Of a stretch of DNA of 64,000 nucleotides, positions 20,621 to 33,067 are shown piece after piece. Below the pieces are notes generated by a model. The model had not been told where the DNA came from. It was given only the letters and a program-made list of their open reading frames with translations, and did not search any database. Made by a program: the position numbers and the translations under genes. Each line of letters starts with the position of its first letter. Position 1 is the stretch's first letter. The stretch comes from Brachionus manjavacas (taxonomy: Eukaryota; Rotifera; Eurotatoria; Ploima; Brachionidae), in assembly GCA_019054805.1 (NCBI GenBank), contig JAHQIY010000014.1:1116001-1180000 (forward strand), written 5' to 3'.

Positions 20621-23591
20621 ATGGAATTAATAACTGTTTTAGAAAAGACAGCTTTTGGAAGTGATTTTTAAACAAATTTTTTCAATAAAAAAATGTTTAT
20701 TTAAAATTTTATTTAGACCAAAATGAGCTGGAAGCGGCCAGAAGTTTTCTGGAACAAGCTGCCCTCCATGACTTAGTAAGAAATAAAAAATTTGAAAAAA
20801 AACTTTTTTTCTTTTAATTTTCCATTTTTTCCAATATTAACAGCCCAATTTGCTACGACAACTGTCGGACATACTGCGCAACACGGCCCACAATGAAGTG
20901 ACCCGGGCCCAAGCTGGTAGACTAAATTTAAGACTTTAGAAAAAAACAAAAAAAAGCTAATATTTTGCCTAAAAACAGCCATTCAGCTCAAGAACGCCAT
21001 CTACTCCAAAGATGAATCAGTCAAGCAACAGTACCAGGAACGCTGGCTCCAAATTCCGGAAGAAATCCGCCTCTACATAAAAAACAACTGCATAGAATCG
21101 CTCGGCACCGAGACAAAGCGGCCGTCACAAGCAGCGCAGTGCGTAGGCTACATAGCATGTGCCGAGCTGCCCAGAGATCTCTGGCCAGATTGCATCAACC
21201 GCTTGATGGTGAACGTGACCAGCCAGAACGCGTCCGAAATGCTCAAAGAGTCGAGCTTGGAAGCGATCGGCTACATTTGCCAGGACATCAACCCGGACAT
21301 ATTGGAGGCGCAGAGCAACCAAATACTCACTGCGATCGTGAACGGAATGAGAAAAGAGGAGGGCAGCGACCATGTGCGCTTGGCTGCATCCAGAGCTCTG
21401 TACAACTCGCTAGAGTTTACCAGGAACAATTTTTCCAAAGACTCCGAGCGGAACTACATAATGCAGATAATATGCGAGGCGACCCAGTCCGACAACGACC
21501 AAATAAAGGTCTCAGCGCTGCAAAATTTGGTGCGCATCATGAACTTGTACTATGAATACATGGAAAACTACATGGGCCAGGCATTGTTTGCCATCACAGT
21601 GTCGGCCATGAAGAGCACCAATGATGAAGTGGCCTTGCAGGGCGTCGAGTTTTGGAGTTCGATTTGCGAGGAGGAGAGCGAGCTGGCGGCCGAGTATCAG
21701 GACGCGTTGGACGAGGGCCGCACGCCCACCAGCGTCAGCAGGCACTATGCCCGCGGCGCTCTCCAATACTTGGTGCCCATCATTCTGCAGCGTTTGTGCG
21801 AACAAAAGGACACCGAGGACGAGGACGAGTGGAACCCGTGCAAAGCTGCCGGAGTGTGTCTGATGCTGTTGGCCAGTTGTGTCGAGGACGACATACTAAG
21901 TCACGTGATGCCCTTTATCAATGACAATATCAAAAATTCCAATTGGCAGTACAGGGAGGCCGCAGTGATGGCCTTTGGCTCCATAATCGAGGGACCGTCG
22001 CCGGACAAGCTAAAACCGATTGTGGGCCAGGCAATCGGCATGTTCATCGAGCTGCTCAAGGACCCTAGTGTGATTGTGCGCGACACTGCCGCGTGGACAA
22101 TCGGAAGAATATGCGAGGCTGTGCCAGAGGCCATCATCAACGAGAGCATTCTGCAGCCTTTGCTGGAAGGCCTGGTAATGGGACTGAATGCGGAGCCGCG
22201 CGTCGCCACCAACGCTTGCTGGGCCCTGTCCAGCATTGCTGTGTCGGCCATGGAAATGGCCAGGCCCAACGATGACGAGGACGCCACCGCCGAGACCTAC
22301 TGCCTCTCCAAGTACTTTGAGCCGATTGTGGAAAAGCTGCTGGCCACCACCGAGCGCCATGACGGCAGTCAGTCCAATCTCAGATCGTCTGCCTACGAGG
22401 CCCTCATGGAAATGATCAAAAACAGTCCCAGAGACTGCTACACCACAGTCCAGAAAACCACAATTGTGATCCTGGGCCGACTTGAGAATGTCATTCAGCT
22501 CGAGAGCAGCATTCAGAACTCGTCCGACAGGCGACAAGTGTTCGATCTGCAATCGCTGCTGTGCGCTACGCTGCAGAGTGTGTTGCGCAAAGTGACGCCC
22601 GAAGATGCGCCTCAAATAAGCGATCACATCATGACCGCTCTTCTCCACATGCTCAGCCAAACAGCCAACTCAAAAGCGTCCAGTGTGCAAGAGGACGCCT
22701 TTTTGGCCGTGTCCACTCTAATCGATGTTTTGGGCGAAAATTTCCTCAAGTACATGGACTCGTTGAAACCAATTTTGTATGTTGGTCTGAAAAATTTTGA
22801 CGAGTATCAAGTGTGCCAAGCGGCAGTGGGCGTAGTTGGCGATCTTGGTAGAAATATTAGCAACAAAATTTTACCATACTGTGATGACATAATGACCATT
22901 TTACTTGAGGGATTGATTGTAAACAAAAAATTTTAATTCAAAAATTTTCTTTATTTTTTATTTTAACTTAAATTTAAAAAACAAAAAAAAAGAGTCCTAA
23001 GTTGAACAAAACAGTGAAACCACTAATTTTGTCCACTTTTGGTGATATCGCTTTGGCTATTGGAACAGATTTCAAAAAGTATGCCGAAGTAGTGCTCAAT
23101 GCCTTGCATCAAGCCTCTTTGATTCACACGGATCCCAACGATTTCGACATGATTGACTATTTCAACGAGCTAAGAGAAGGCTGTCTGGATGCCTATACCG
23201 GAATTCTCCAAGGCCTCAAAGGAAATAATAATACACCTGGTATTGGTTAGTTTTATATTTTAAAAAAATAATTTCCAAATTTTTATTTTATATTTTTATT
23301 TTTTTTTTTTTTTTTTAAGTTGACTTGAGCATAGTTCATCCACACATCAACAACATATTGTCCTTTTTGGATATCTTGTCCAAAGACCAGAATATCAATG
23401 AGGCAGTTGTGTCAGCAGCATGCGGTCTGATCGGAGATTTGGTCTCGTGTTTCGGGCAGCAATTGATTCCGTTTACAGAAAACATGGCCATTTTCAATCT
23501 TTTGGAGCGTGGCAAAAAGTCAAAAAACAACCGAGCTAGAACTTTGTCGAATTGGGCGACCAAAGAAATTAGAAAACTTAAAAATGCTTAA
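20621..23591 (+). CDS. KPNB1: Importin subunit beta-1
   Basis: Six exons: 20621-20660, 20717-20775, 20844-20916, 20979-22918, 22993-23245 and 23320-23591. They give 878 residues against 876 in human. The N-terminus [20 protein letters not shown] matches once the first 40-nt exon is added, which fixes the start. HEAT-repeat landmarks run throughout, for example [15 protein letters not shown], the acidic loop [20 protein letters not shown] that binds the importin-alpha [16 protein letters not shown] and [10 protein letters not shown] at the end. It carries cargo through nuclear pores and releases it on RanGTP. The 1.94-kb fourth exon is strikingly GC-rich up to about 22.7 kb and then returns to the local AT-rich style. 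The acceptor before exon 5 has an A-rich tract rather than pyrimidines. Confidence 0.97.
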
Positions 23592-25655
23592 ATTTTCTCA
23601 TTTTTAAAAAATTATTATTTTTCTTTTTCTTTTCTTTTAATTTCCAGTAATTGAGTGAGTGATTTTTAAAAATTATAAATTGAGAGCGAATGTAAATTAT
23701 ATTAAGAAAATTGTTACTCTATTAAAAAAAAATGTCTGAAAGTGCTCAGGGTGATGTGTTGGTAGCAAAATTTTATCTCTTCAACTACTTTTTCTTCTTC
23801 TTTATTTTATTTTATGTGTATCTCCATTCAGTTTATTTAAATAATTATCTTTCAATTGCTTTTTTTTTGCCATCTATTCGAATATATGCGTCTCTTTGCC
23901 TCATTATAATTTCTTGGACACAAAATTTTAAAAAATTTCTAATTTTCATTTTTCAAACTGAAGATTCCTTCGAGCTAAAACAAATCGAATTGCATTATTT
24001 CTAATTTTTTTTAATTTTTAAATTGATGAAAATAAAAATATTGCCTGGTTTCTACATTATTTTTTTTATTTTTACTTATTTCATGTTGTAGGGTACTTTT
24101 CCATTCATAAACCCTTGATAAAAAAATTTTGCAAAAATTTCAGAATAATAAAAAAATATGTGAATAGAGCAGATAAGTGAAATTTTACCAATTTATGACT
24201 GAATATGTCTAGTTCAGATAAGCAAAAATATTAATAATCAATTTTTCGAAAAATTGGAGTCAACAAAGTTACTTTCATCTAAAAACATGTTCTATTGATC
24301 ATAAACCTATGAAATTTTATACCCATGTTACTTTACTTCTAATTAAAAAAAATAATTATCAGCTAATTTAAATATTGGTTAATTTATTTTCTAAAAATAA
24401 TAAAATTAATAATATTAATAAATTTATAAAAAAATATAATATAGTAAATATAAAATATAAAAATATAATACAAAATGTATAAAATTTTAAAAATTAAAAA
24501 TATATATTTATAAGTTATTTTGATACGACAATCTATTCAAAGGTTATGCTAAAAAACTTTAAATTTTGCTATATTTTTTATTATGCTAAAATTTCAAGTA
24601 TTTTCACATTTTGATCATAGCTTTGGAATAGAATTATCTTTAAAAATCTTAAATCTGTGTGTTTTTGTTTCATCCTAGTTACTACTGCATTTCAATAATA
24701 ATGATCACATGGGTTTATAATAAAAGATTTTAGAGGATAATTGCCTTTTTTGTTAAATTTATAGATTATTTTCATAATAATATAAAAATATAATAATACA
24801 GTCGAACCACAAAGGCTTCGGCAGCTTGTCTTGTTATCTTCTATTTTTTTCCATTTGCTTCTATCCATGGCTGGGACCTTTAACTCCTCATCTATGGGTT
24901 TAAGTAAAGTGTTCGCAAAAAAATGTTTTTCAACTAATAAAATAAAGTTTTTTTTATGTTTCTTTGACAAAAGCAATTTAACTCTCTTTTCATTTTTCAT
25001 AAATTTCTTACAAATGGTACAGGCCAGCGGATTTTCATATATTACGGTGATCATTTTTTTTATCACCAAAAATCAAAATATCAAAAGGCTCACATTCAGA
25101 ACATGATTACATTTTTTTGTGAACACTTGATCACATAGTCGGCATGATCCCTTCTCTTAAATCAAATATTCGAAATTAAAAAATGATCAAAAATCTTTAT
25201 TTTTAAAATTCAAAAAATTAAAAATTAAAAATTTTGGGGCGTTAGAAATTCAATTTGTTTTTTTTTCCAAAGACTAACTTTTTTACATTTATTTTAAAAA
25301 TTAATAAAATATTTTTTGTTGAATATTAATGCAGACTTAGCAGATCGATGTTTAAAGTAAATAACGCTGCATTATTTGATGATGAAACTAATTTGTCTTT
25401 GGGTGTCTAAAGAAACTCGACTAACAATTTTTTAATTAAAATACTCTGTACGTAAGAACGCATTATAGTTTAATGCATATAGCATATAGTTTTTTGCTAA
25501 TGAGAAAATTAATTTTTTATAAAATGCATAGCGTTGAGTTATTAAAAAAAAGCTTTAATTTTAAACTCAGAAATAAGTGCTTCATTCGTGATTGATTTTA
25601 GTTTAAAATCAATAAACTGGAAATATTTTTTTTAGAAAACTTATTTTCACTAAAA
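23592..25655. other. AT-rich intergenic DNA with two doubtful reading frames
   Basis: A frame at 23732-24004 starts MSESAQGDVLVAKF and continues as hydrophobic Phe/Tyr-rich sequence; it could be a small membrane protein or chance. On the minus strand 25069-24692 encodes 125 residues with CTICKKFM and a Lys-rich centre, resembling the start of a zinc finger. It has no splice context and I cannot place it. About 24400-24540 is an almost pure A/T run. Confidence 0.35.
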
Positions 25656-26176
25656 ATGGCATCTCCAGACCTTATCATTAAAGCTGTCAATGAGACCACC
25701 AACAACAAAGACTTGTCAAGATACGATGAAAACGTATGCTCTGACATTCAACGAAAATTGGACAGCAAACTCAAGGAGCAAGAGTTATCCATCCCGGAAA
25801 AAGCTCTATTTGTAAAAAAATTCCTCATTTTTGAAAAAAATTAGCGAAATAATTTATTCTTAAGGCCAGAAACAACTTTGCTGTGATGAATAAATGGGAA
25901 CAAATATTTCCGTCTGGAATCAGCGAGTGCTTAAGAGAATACTTCAGAAGTCGAGCTTTATGGGCCCCCAAATTCGATCCCAGATTTCCAAACATAAACC
26001 AAGCTAAGAATTGTTTTGTCAATTATGTTGACTATCATCGATGCATCAAATTAAAAGGAGAGGATTATAAGGATTGTGACTACTTTAAACAAGTCGCCAC
26101 TTCCATGTGTCCAAATCAATGGTTGGAAAAATTCGATGAACAAATCCAAGAAGATGCTTTTCCAGTCGATTTTTAG
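25656..26176 (+). CDS. COX6B: Cytochrome c oxidase subunit 6B with an N-terminal extension
   Basis: Exons 25656-25811 and 25865-26176, joined in phase 0 over a 53-nt intron, give 155 residues. The last 75 or so are COX6B: FDPRFPNINQAKNCFVNYVDYHRC, then CDYFKQVATSMCPNQWLEKFDEQ, with the CX9C and CX10C cysteine pairs of the CHCH fold. The subunit caps complex IV on the intermembrane-space side, and the cysteines are oxidised by the Mia40 pathway. COX6B is normally about 86 residues; here about 70 extra residues precede it, hydrophilic and rich in Asn, Lys and Glu, with no clear presequence. They span the splice junction, so they are unlikely to be an annotation slip. An acceptor-like TTTTTTTTAG sits 20 nt before the ATG. 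Confidence 0.9.
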
Positions 26177-27998
26177 AATAATTTGACTGCGCAATGACTA
26201 ATTAAAATAACCGAAGTTAAAAATAAAATTATTTTAATAATTAGTTTTTTGGTATTTTATGTAACAGAGAAAAAAATTGAACTTTCTTTTGAATACTTTA
26301 AATAAACTTCTTTGGGAATCATAAGATAAAATTTTTTTTTTTTTAATTACTATTATCTTTTTTAAAATTATAATAGAATTTATTTTTTTAATCAAAAACA
26401 CATCTTATTTTGACATGAAAATAAAAAAGGAGTAAGATTTTAATTAAAAAACTTTTATTTTTAAATAATTCAAATTTAATAGGATTTTAATTTTTATTTA
26501 CTAAAGCGTTTGATTTGAAAAGAAAAGATAGAAAATAATAATTATAATTTTAGATTTTTTTAAATTTAGACTTTGAATTGTTTAAATGAATAAGCTCTGA
26601 TCATTTTTTTTAACAAAGCAAAATTTTTAAGCAAAAATAATCATTTGGTAAGAAATTGTTTTTGTAAATAAAATTAATTTTCTTTATAAAAATACTGCTT
26701 GAATTTAAAATATTTTTTTTTATAAATAAACAACTTTTTTGACGAAACAAATATTTCTTAAATTAAAACAAATTTTTTCACTATGTCATAAATAGCTTGA
26801 TTTGGAAAGTGAATCTGATAGTAATTTTTTAAAGAATGTACACTCAAGCAGTTGCTAGATAAAGATAAAGAACAAAAAATGAAAGAAAAAGACACCGAGT
26901 ATTTTCAAGTTTACAAGTCATTTTACGATATTTAAATTTTTTTCCGAACTTAAACAAAAAGGATTTAAATTAATTTAAATTGAAAGATTCTTTTATTTTT
27001 ACAAAGTATTTTTATCTTAATTTAATCGTTTTATACATTAATATTTGTTTTAAATGGCCATCAATTAATGGACTGACAAAAAAACTACATATGATGACAA
27101 ATAAATTAATTGACTGATAAAATAATTATTTGAGTGACAAAAATACTTTTTTGACTAATTAATATATTTTTACAACAAATTAATGATTTTGAGGTCACAA
27201 TAAAAATCAAAATCTTGAACTATAGCACCAAAATCAGAAGGAAGCTCCAGACAATTATGACAAACCGTTTTGTCCAAATCTCATCATCAAGCTAGAGTCA
27301 ACTATGAGAAAACGTCACAATTTAAGTTCATTCCTTACAATCTTAGAGAATTAAATTACTTAATAGCTTTTCTTTTTTTTTTCCTTATTCACTTCTTGTG
27401 AAGCATAGGATCATTACTTTTGATTTCCACCTAAGTCGAACTAAATAGCTTAATTAGAACTAAAATAAAATAAAATAAAAATGAATAAAATTTTGTCAGT
27501 GCAAAATTATCAAAAAGTCATCTCAATGTATTTATTTGTCAGTAGTTTAGTTTTTTTGTCACAATAATTAGTTTTTTATTGTCAGCTAAAATAGATTAAA
27601 TTAATCACCACTTTTAGTTATCTTTGTCATCTTAACAAAATTAAATTTGTCACCCCCAAAAAATTTAAGCGGTTTTAAATTGATATAATTAATTTTGTAT
27701 CTGTGAAATTAAATTTAATAGAATATGTTACTCAAAATTGTTAATTTTTTTATTTTTCAAAGCTTAAATTAGCTTAGATTTAAAATTTTTCAATCTAAGC
27801 TAAGAAATATCAAAATTGCTCTCTATTTTACAGTCATGTGAAAAAAAATGTTGTCCATCTGAAAAAAAATTGTAAATAAGAATTAAAAATTTTAACTGAC
27901 TTTTTAAATATTAAAAAATCTGAGCAAAATTTTAATTATAAAATTTATTAGAAAAAATTCTATTTGTAAAAAATTCTCTAAACAATTTAAGAACAAAA
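26177..27998. other. Intergenic DNA with an imperfect inverted repeat
   Basis: No gene recognised. Between 27074 and 27561 the two ends form an imperfect inverted repeat (TGACAAAAAAACTA and TGACAAATAAAT on the left, their complements on the right, about 60-70 nt per arm). Further TGACAAA/TTTGTCA words are scattered in and around it. This looks like an old MITE-like element; no target duplication was found. Confidence 0.4.
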
Positions 27999-28891
27999 CT
28001 ATAAATCGCATTTAGTCTCTGATAAGTTTTCCAAATGACTTTTGTCATAAAAAGATTCGAATTTTATAAAGCAAATACAGTAGTCACAATCGGGTCTTGT
28101 CTCCATGATTACATAAAATCTAGTCACTGAAGAATTGGGAGCCGACTTATCCAGCTCTTTTAGATCATAACTGAATTCGCAGTTATAAGTTTTGAGCATA
28201 TATTTAATGGACTCTCTCATAAAGGCCCCATGACTAACCACCATAATGTCCAACTCGTCTTTTTCACTTTCGTTCCACATCTTTTGGCATAAATTCTCAA
28301 AAAAATTCTTCCATCTTTTCACGATGTCACATTTACTTTCAGCACCATTCGGAATAAAATCTTCAAAGTCTACATTAGCTTCTTGAGCCTTCTCAATAAA
28401 ATAGCTCTTATCTCGCCCTTGTACTTCGCCAAAATTCTTAAATTTAACAAAGTTAGATCATCTCTTAAAACAAAATTAAAATGCAATAAACTACTCTCTC
28501 TCTGAGCAATTTTTCTTTCAAATACTTAATATTTTCTTTAAATTTATTTTCAGCTATAATATACTCTGCGGTCTTGGAAATTTATTAATTAGATTTTGAT
28601 TGAAAATTAAAAAAAAGAAAAGGTACATGAGACGCTCGCATTAAATCGCTAGTAAAACAAAAATCGAATTTTTTTCCCCGCAATAATTTAGCCACGGAAA
28701 TGGCTTGTTCTATGCCATTTTGCGACAATTCCGAATCCAAATGACCCTGGACTATGCCAGAAACATTGTAAACACTCTCGGCACTTGTTAGAAATTATTT
28801 TTTTCTTTAAAAGAAAAGTTATAAAAAATTACTGTCTAATTAAGTAAAAATTGAGACGGATTATTTTGCCACTTTGGTTTTGAGAAATCAT
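27999..28891 (-). CDS. TIGAR: TIGAR-like histidine phosphatase
   Basis: Exons 28891-28833, 28783-28627, 28572-28495 and 28436-27999 give 243 residues. The catalytic entry motif is RHAES, split by the first intron (CA/T codon), where the family has RHGE. IVQGHLDSELSQNGIEQA and FTSDLMRASHT follow, then FGEVQGRD, the second histidine in VVSHGAFMRES, and a C-terminus (CICFIKF..HLENLSETK) matching TIGAR. The family hydrolyses fructose-2,6-bisphosphate and other phospho-sugars or phosphoglycerates. Both histidines and the arginine are present, so activity is likely despite the Gly-to-Ala change. Introns are 49-58 nt. It lies opposite to the neighbouring COX6B and annexin-domain genes. Confidence 0.85.
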
Positions 28892-29705
28892 TTTAAATTT
28901 TTATTTTAATAATTAAAAAAATAAGAAAATAAATATTGATTTAGATTTTATTGCATCAATAAAAGTGTCGACACATTTTAAGACTTGAAATTTTTTTATA
29001 ATTGATTTCATAGAAACCAAATTGCATCACATTAATAATTCTAAACTTAACATTTTTTTTTTTAAAAATCAAAACTAGGACTTGATTTAATTAGATTTCA
29101 AGTTTATTTTTCAAATACAATTAGAATTAATTTAAATTTTGTTTTGAAGGTAAATAATTACAACCTCAAATTTGTATATATACAAATTTCTATTGTTATT
29201 TTGTTTTTTTTCGGGTTTATTGAATATTTTTATGTCCGAATAAATATCAGAGACTGAGTTGAGTGTATAATTTTAAGGAATTTCAAGCCAGTTTTGATTG
29301 ATCTCATATGCTACATTTTGAATCACGCTTACTAAGTCTTCTTAGAACAAATTTATGACATTAGTTTTTATGCAATCATTTAAATTTGAGAAAACGAAAT
29401 GTAAATTCTTAAAGGATTTATTTTAGATTTGGAAAAGTTTCCACAAAAAACATCATCTTGGGATTTAGGATAAATCCTTAATTATTTAAACTTAAATAAA
29501 AATTCAAATTCGATTCCGTTATTTCAAAATTTTTCATAATTTTTGTTTTATAAATATTTTTATAGCCTTGTTGTCATTGGCAACTTGTTAAATAAGCAAT
29601 TTAATCAGTCTAATTATTAGGAATATTTCCAAATATATTCATTGTCCCTGCTATTTGTTTAGAGCTGAGTTACCAAAGCTTAATAAATTTAAAAAAGATT
29701 ACAAA
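28892..29705. promoter_or_regulatory. Shared upstream region of divergent TIGAR and the CFAP97-annexin gene
   Basis: About 810 nt between two divergent start codons, with no coding signal. It must hold the promoters of both genes; no motif could be assigned with confidence. Confidence 0.4.
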
Positions 29706-32633
29706 ATGTCTCTTAAACTTGATCCATTACTTGTTTGCAATCGTTTGGTCAAAGAAGAATGGGAGAATAGGGAATACGAACTGCACTTGAAAAGAGTATG
29801 AATCACTTAATAATTAAGGCTTTTCTTTTAATTTGTTTCTCAACTAGCTTAATGAAATTAAAAATCGAAAGACCAAAGTCGAAACAATTCGATTTCCGAT
29901 AATTCTTAACAATTCGAAAAAAGCCCAGGTTCCTAATTAAACTTTAATCAATTGTATTTTTTTATTCATTTTTTGATTAATCATCAGCTTGATCAAGAAA
30001 ATCAAAACGAAATAGACCGAAATGTCTTTTATACAGAGAAAAAGATCAGGAAAATAAACTCGCAGAAAAACCCTGACATTTGGAACCCTGAATATGAGAA
30101 AAGAAAGTAAGTTTTTTTTTTGGATATTTAATGGTATAATTTATCATAAAAAGTACAAAATAATGAAAAATTAGATATTGATAAATTGTACTCAAAATTA
30201 ATTAAATTTATAATGTGACTTATTTTGTTCTTTTAAAAAATAAAAATTAGACAAGCTGTCAAACTGTAATTTAAAAAATTAAATTTATGTATATGGTAGA
30301 GCGCTTCTGCTTGCTTTTGTTTTTTTTTAAAGTAGAAAAAAATGGCTTAATTTTTAATAGCCATAATTTCTGATTTAATCACAAATTTTAATGATTTTAT
30401 TTTTCCAAATACATGTTAAAAATTTGGATTCCACCTTGTTGTTTAGTTAGTCGTGTATTTGGTCCATTTTGGATCAATTTCAGCCTCGATTTTTCAAATT
30501 TCTTTTAAAATGTCCACACAATTGTTTTTCTTTTTCGCTTTTTGGAACAAGTGGGTTCAGTAATGGCATTATTGTGGTTATTTTCATTTTGATTAGGATC
30601 ACTGATCATTGAAATCAATATTTTGATTTTTAAAAAAGATATTTTCAAATTCAATAATTTTTTGTTCAAATCCAAGAAAAATATTTTTTTCTGAATTTTT
30701 AGTGATACAGTCAGAATGGACGAAAAAAAATTTGCTCAATAATTGTTTATTTAACATTTGAAGTTATTTTAAGCTTTAATTATCATTTAATTTAATTTAA
30801 AATACCAATAAATCTTGTAATTTTGTTCTACTTTAAGTTTTAAAATTTAATCTGATTTAAATAAATGCTTAATTGCACTTAACTGCAAGCAAGTGTTAGT
30901 TTGAACAAATTTTTTATTAAAATGCCTGGCTCAAGTTTTTTTGTCAAGTGATATTCTAAATGATTTTTTTCAGGATTCGAGATTTGAACAGAATTCGGGG
31001 AGTTACTAGTCTGGAAACAGAGAATCAGCGTATGGCAAAAAAAATTAAAAATGCAAAAGGTGTTTACAGCATCAAAAAATGGGTTAGCAATTTTTTTTTG
31101 TTTTTTAAAAATTTAAATTATTTATTTCAGGATGAAGACTTTGAGAATCACTTGAGATACATGAAATTTAGTGAGAAAAAATTTTACACACCGCGTGGCA
31201 TGGGGCACAGAAAATTGGTAACTGAACAATTTTTTACTAATTTAAATGAACTTTTAATTAATACCTGCAGAAGTCTTTACCAGATATGAAATACGATAGA
31301 ACAAATTATATTCAAGTATTTATTTTTTTATTAAATGCTAATTCTTTATTTAGTCTATTGAATTAAGAAAAATAAAAACACATTGAAAATGCTCAATCAA
31401 GCCGTAAATCAACAAGACCGTGGTGATGTTGTTTTAATGAAGACTTTGGTACAACTGAATTATTACGAGAGAATGGAGACCAAGAAAAACTATGAAGAAA
31501 CTTATCAAAGTGTAAGTCAATTAAAAAAAAATTAATTTTAAAAATCTATTTATATTTTTAGGATTTAAAAAAAGGCTTGACTAAAGTTATGGAAAAGCAG
31601 TACGAACCTTTGATTAATGCTCTGCTTACCGACAATAATTCGGTTGATATTGACAAGATTTATGAGTCTTTATACGTAATTATTTAGATAAACTAATTAA
31701 GTTTTGATTTTGAATTTGATTTAAAGGAACCTAGTGAAGCTGCTGTGGTTATTGTAGAAGCAATTATCGGAAGAAATTCAGATGATAGGGAATCACTCCT
31801 ATCAGCTTTTGAGTCAAAAATAGATTCGAGCTTATCTTCTGAAATAGAAAACAAATTGGAAGGAGAACTGAAATTGTTTCTTCTGAATTTTATTCAAGTA
31901 ACTAAAAAAATTTTTTTATTTTTATTCAAAAATATTTTGATTTTTTGCTCATTATTTCACTTTTGATTCATTTCCAACTAAAAAAAACCCAAAATATACA
32001 TTTTTTATCAGTTGAAATTTAAATTAAATTTTTAACATTTCTTTTTATTAAGAATCAAAACTTGAATAAAGAAAAGTGTGACGAACAGAAAGCGGAGTCC
32101 GACGCAAAAACCTTGGGAACAAATTTCTCTTTTACATCTGATGAGTTTTTGGAAATATTCAAGTCAAGTTCCAAAAAAGAATTGAACATATTTTTTAAAT
32201 CCTATCTAAGGGTTAGAAAAAAATGTATTTTAGCCTAAAAAACAATAAATTTTTTTACAGATACATGGAATGGATGTGTGCAAAGAAGCAGACATGTATA
32301 AGCCAATTTGTAAGTCAATCAAGTTCATACAGACTTATTTAAATAATCCGATTTTGTACAAAACTGAGAAAATTCAGAAAACATTCAAAGCTAGCAAACC
32401 AGAGTTTCTCAGACTACTGGCTATTCAGTCTCATGTTAGTTCATCTCTCTCTTTTTTTCCCATTTTCTTATTTAAAATTATTTTTTTAATTTCTAATTTT
32501 GAAGAAAGATTTGGACGAAATTGTAAAGACATACAACAAAAAGACAAATTTAGACACGGACATAAGAAACGCGTTTTCAGAAGAAGTTGCTCGTTTAATT
32601 TTAAAAATGGTTCACAAAAATTCAGATGAATGA
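29706..32633 (+). CDS. Fusion of a CFAP97-like region with four divergent annexin repeats
   Basis: Twelve exons: 29706-29795, 29848-29928, 29988-30106, 30974-31082, 31131-31217, 31271-31315, 31368-31511, 31562-31675, 31727-31897, 32053-32211, 32261-32434 and 32505-32633. All have GT..AG ends and keep phase, giving 473 residues. Residues about 60-170 look like the CFAP97/hemingway region: LNRIRGVTSLETENQRMAKK followed by SIKKWDEDFENHL, as in the CFAP97D order of coiled segment, E-N-x-x-L and tryptophan. From about 195 on come annexin repeats: LNQAVNQQDRGDVVLMKTLV, then AAVVIVEAIIGRNSDD, SFTSDEFLEIFKSSSK and IQSHKDLDEIVKTYNKK. The G-x-G-T calcium loops are lost, so calcium-dependent membrane binding is doubtful. 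The 867-nt third intron is unusually long. The gene's 3' part is duplicated at 50.8-52.8 kb. A ciliary role is only inferred. Confidence 0.72.
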
Positions 32634-33067
32634 ATTTTAATTGAAAAAAATTAAGCTCTTAAATCAAAGGCATTACGAGCTCAATATTATGGGCAGATTT
32701 TAAAACCGATGAAAATATTTTTCAAGCTTTAATTTACGAAAATAGTTTAATGTAAATAAAAGCTGAGAATTTGGAATTTCTTTTTAAAATTAAAAAGAAA
32801 ATTTTATTGATAGAAACATTTATTTTTTTAAATTTTTAAAAGATTTTATAATAAACTCAAACATAAAGATTATATATAGATTTTATATCTATAAACATTT
32901 CGGGAATAATTAGGCATTTTTTGATTGAGGCTTTAATAAATTCAAAACGGAATTTTTTAAGAGTTAACTTATTTTAAATTAAAATGAAACTCATTTCCTG
33001 AAAACTGAAAACTTACCCAAAAATTTAGATAAAAAATAAAAAAATTATAATGAAAATGTCTAATTTT
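32634..33067. other. 3' flank of the annexin-domain gene
   Basis: Untranslated and intergenic sequence. About the first 190 nt are also present in the partial duplicate at 52.58-52.77 kb, which shows how far the duplicated segment reached. No other feature seen before the MITE target duplication. Confidence 0.5.

Noticed and set aside
21125..22660. Long antisense and alternative-frame ORFs (up to 216 codons) over importin beta
   Set aside because: They arise because this exon is GC-rich and therefore poor in stop codons; the sense frame matches importin beta throughout.
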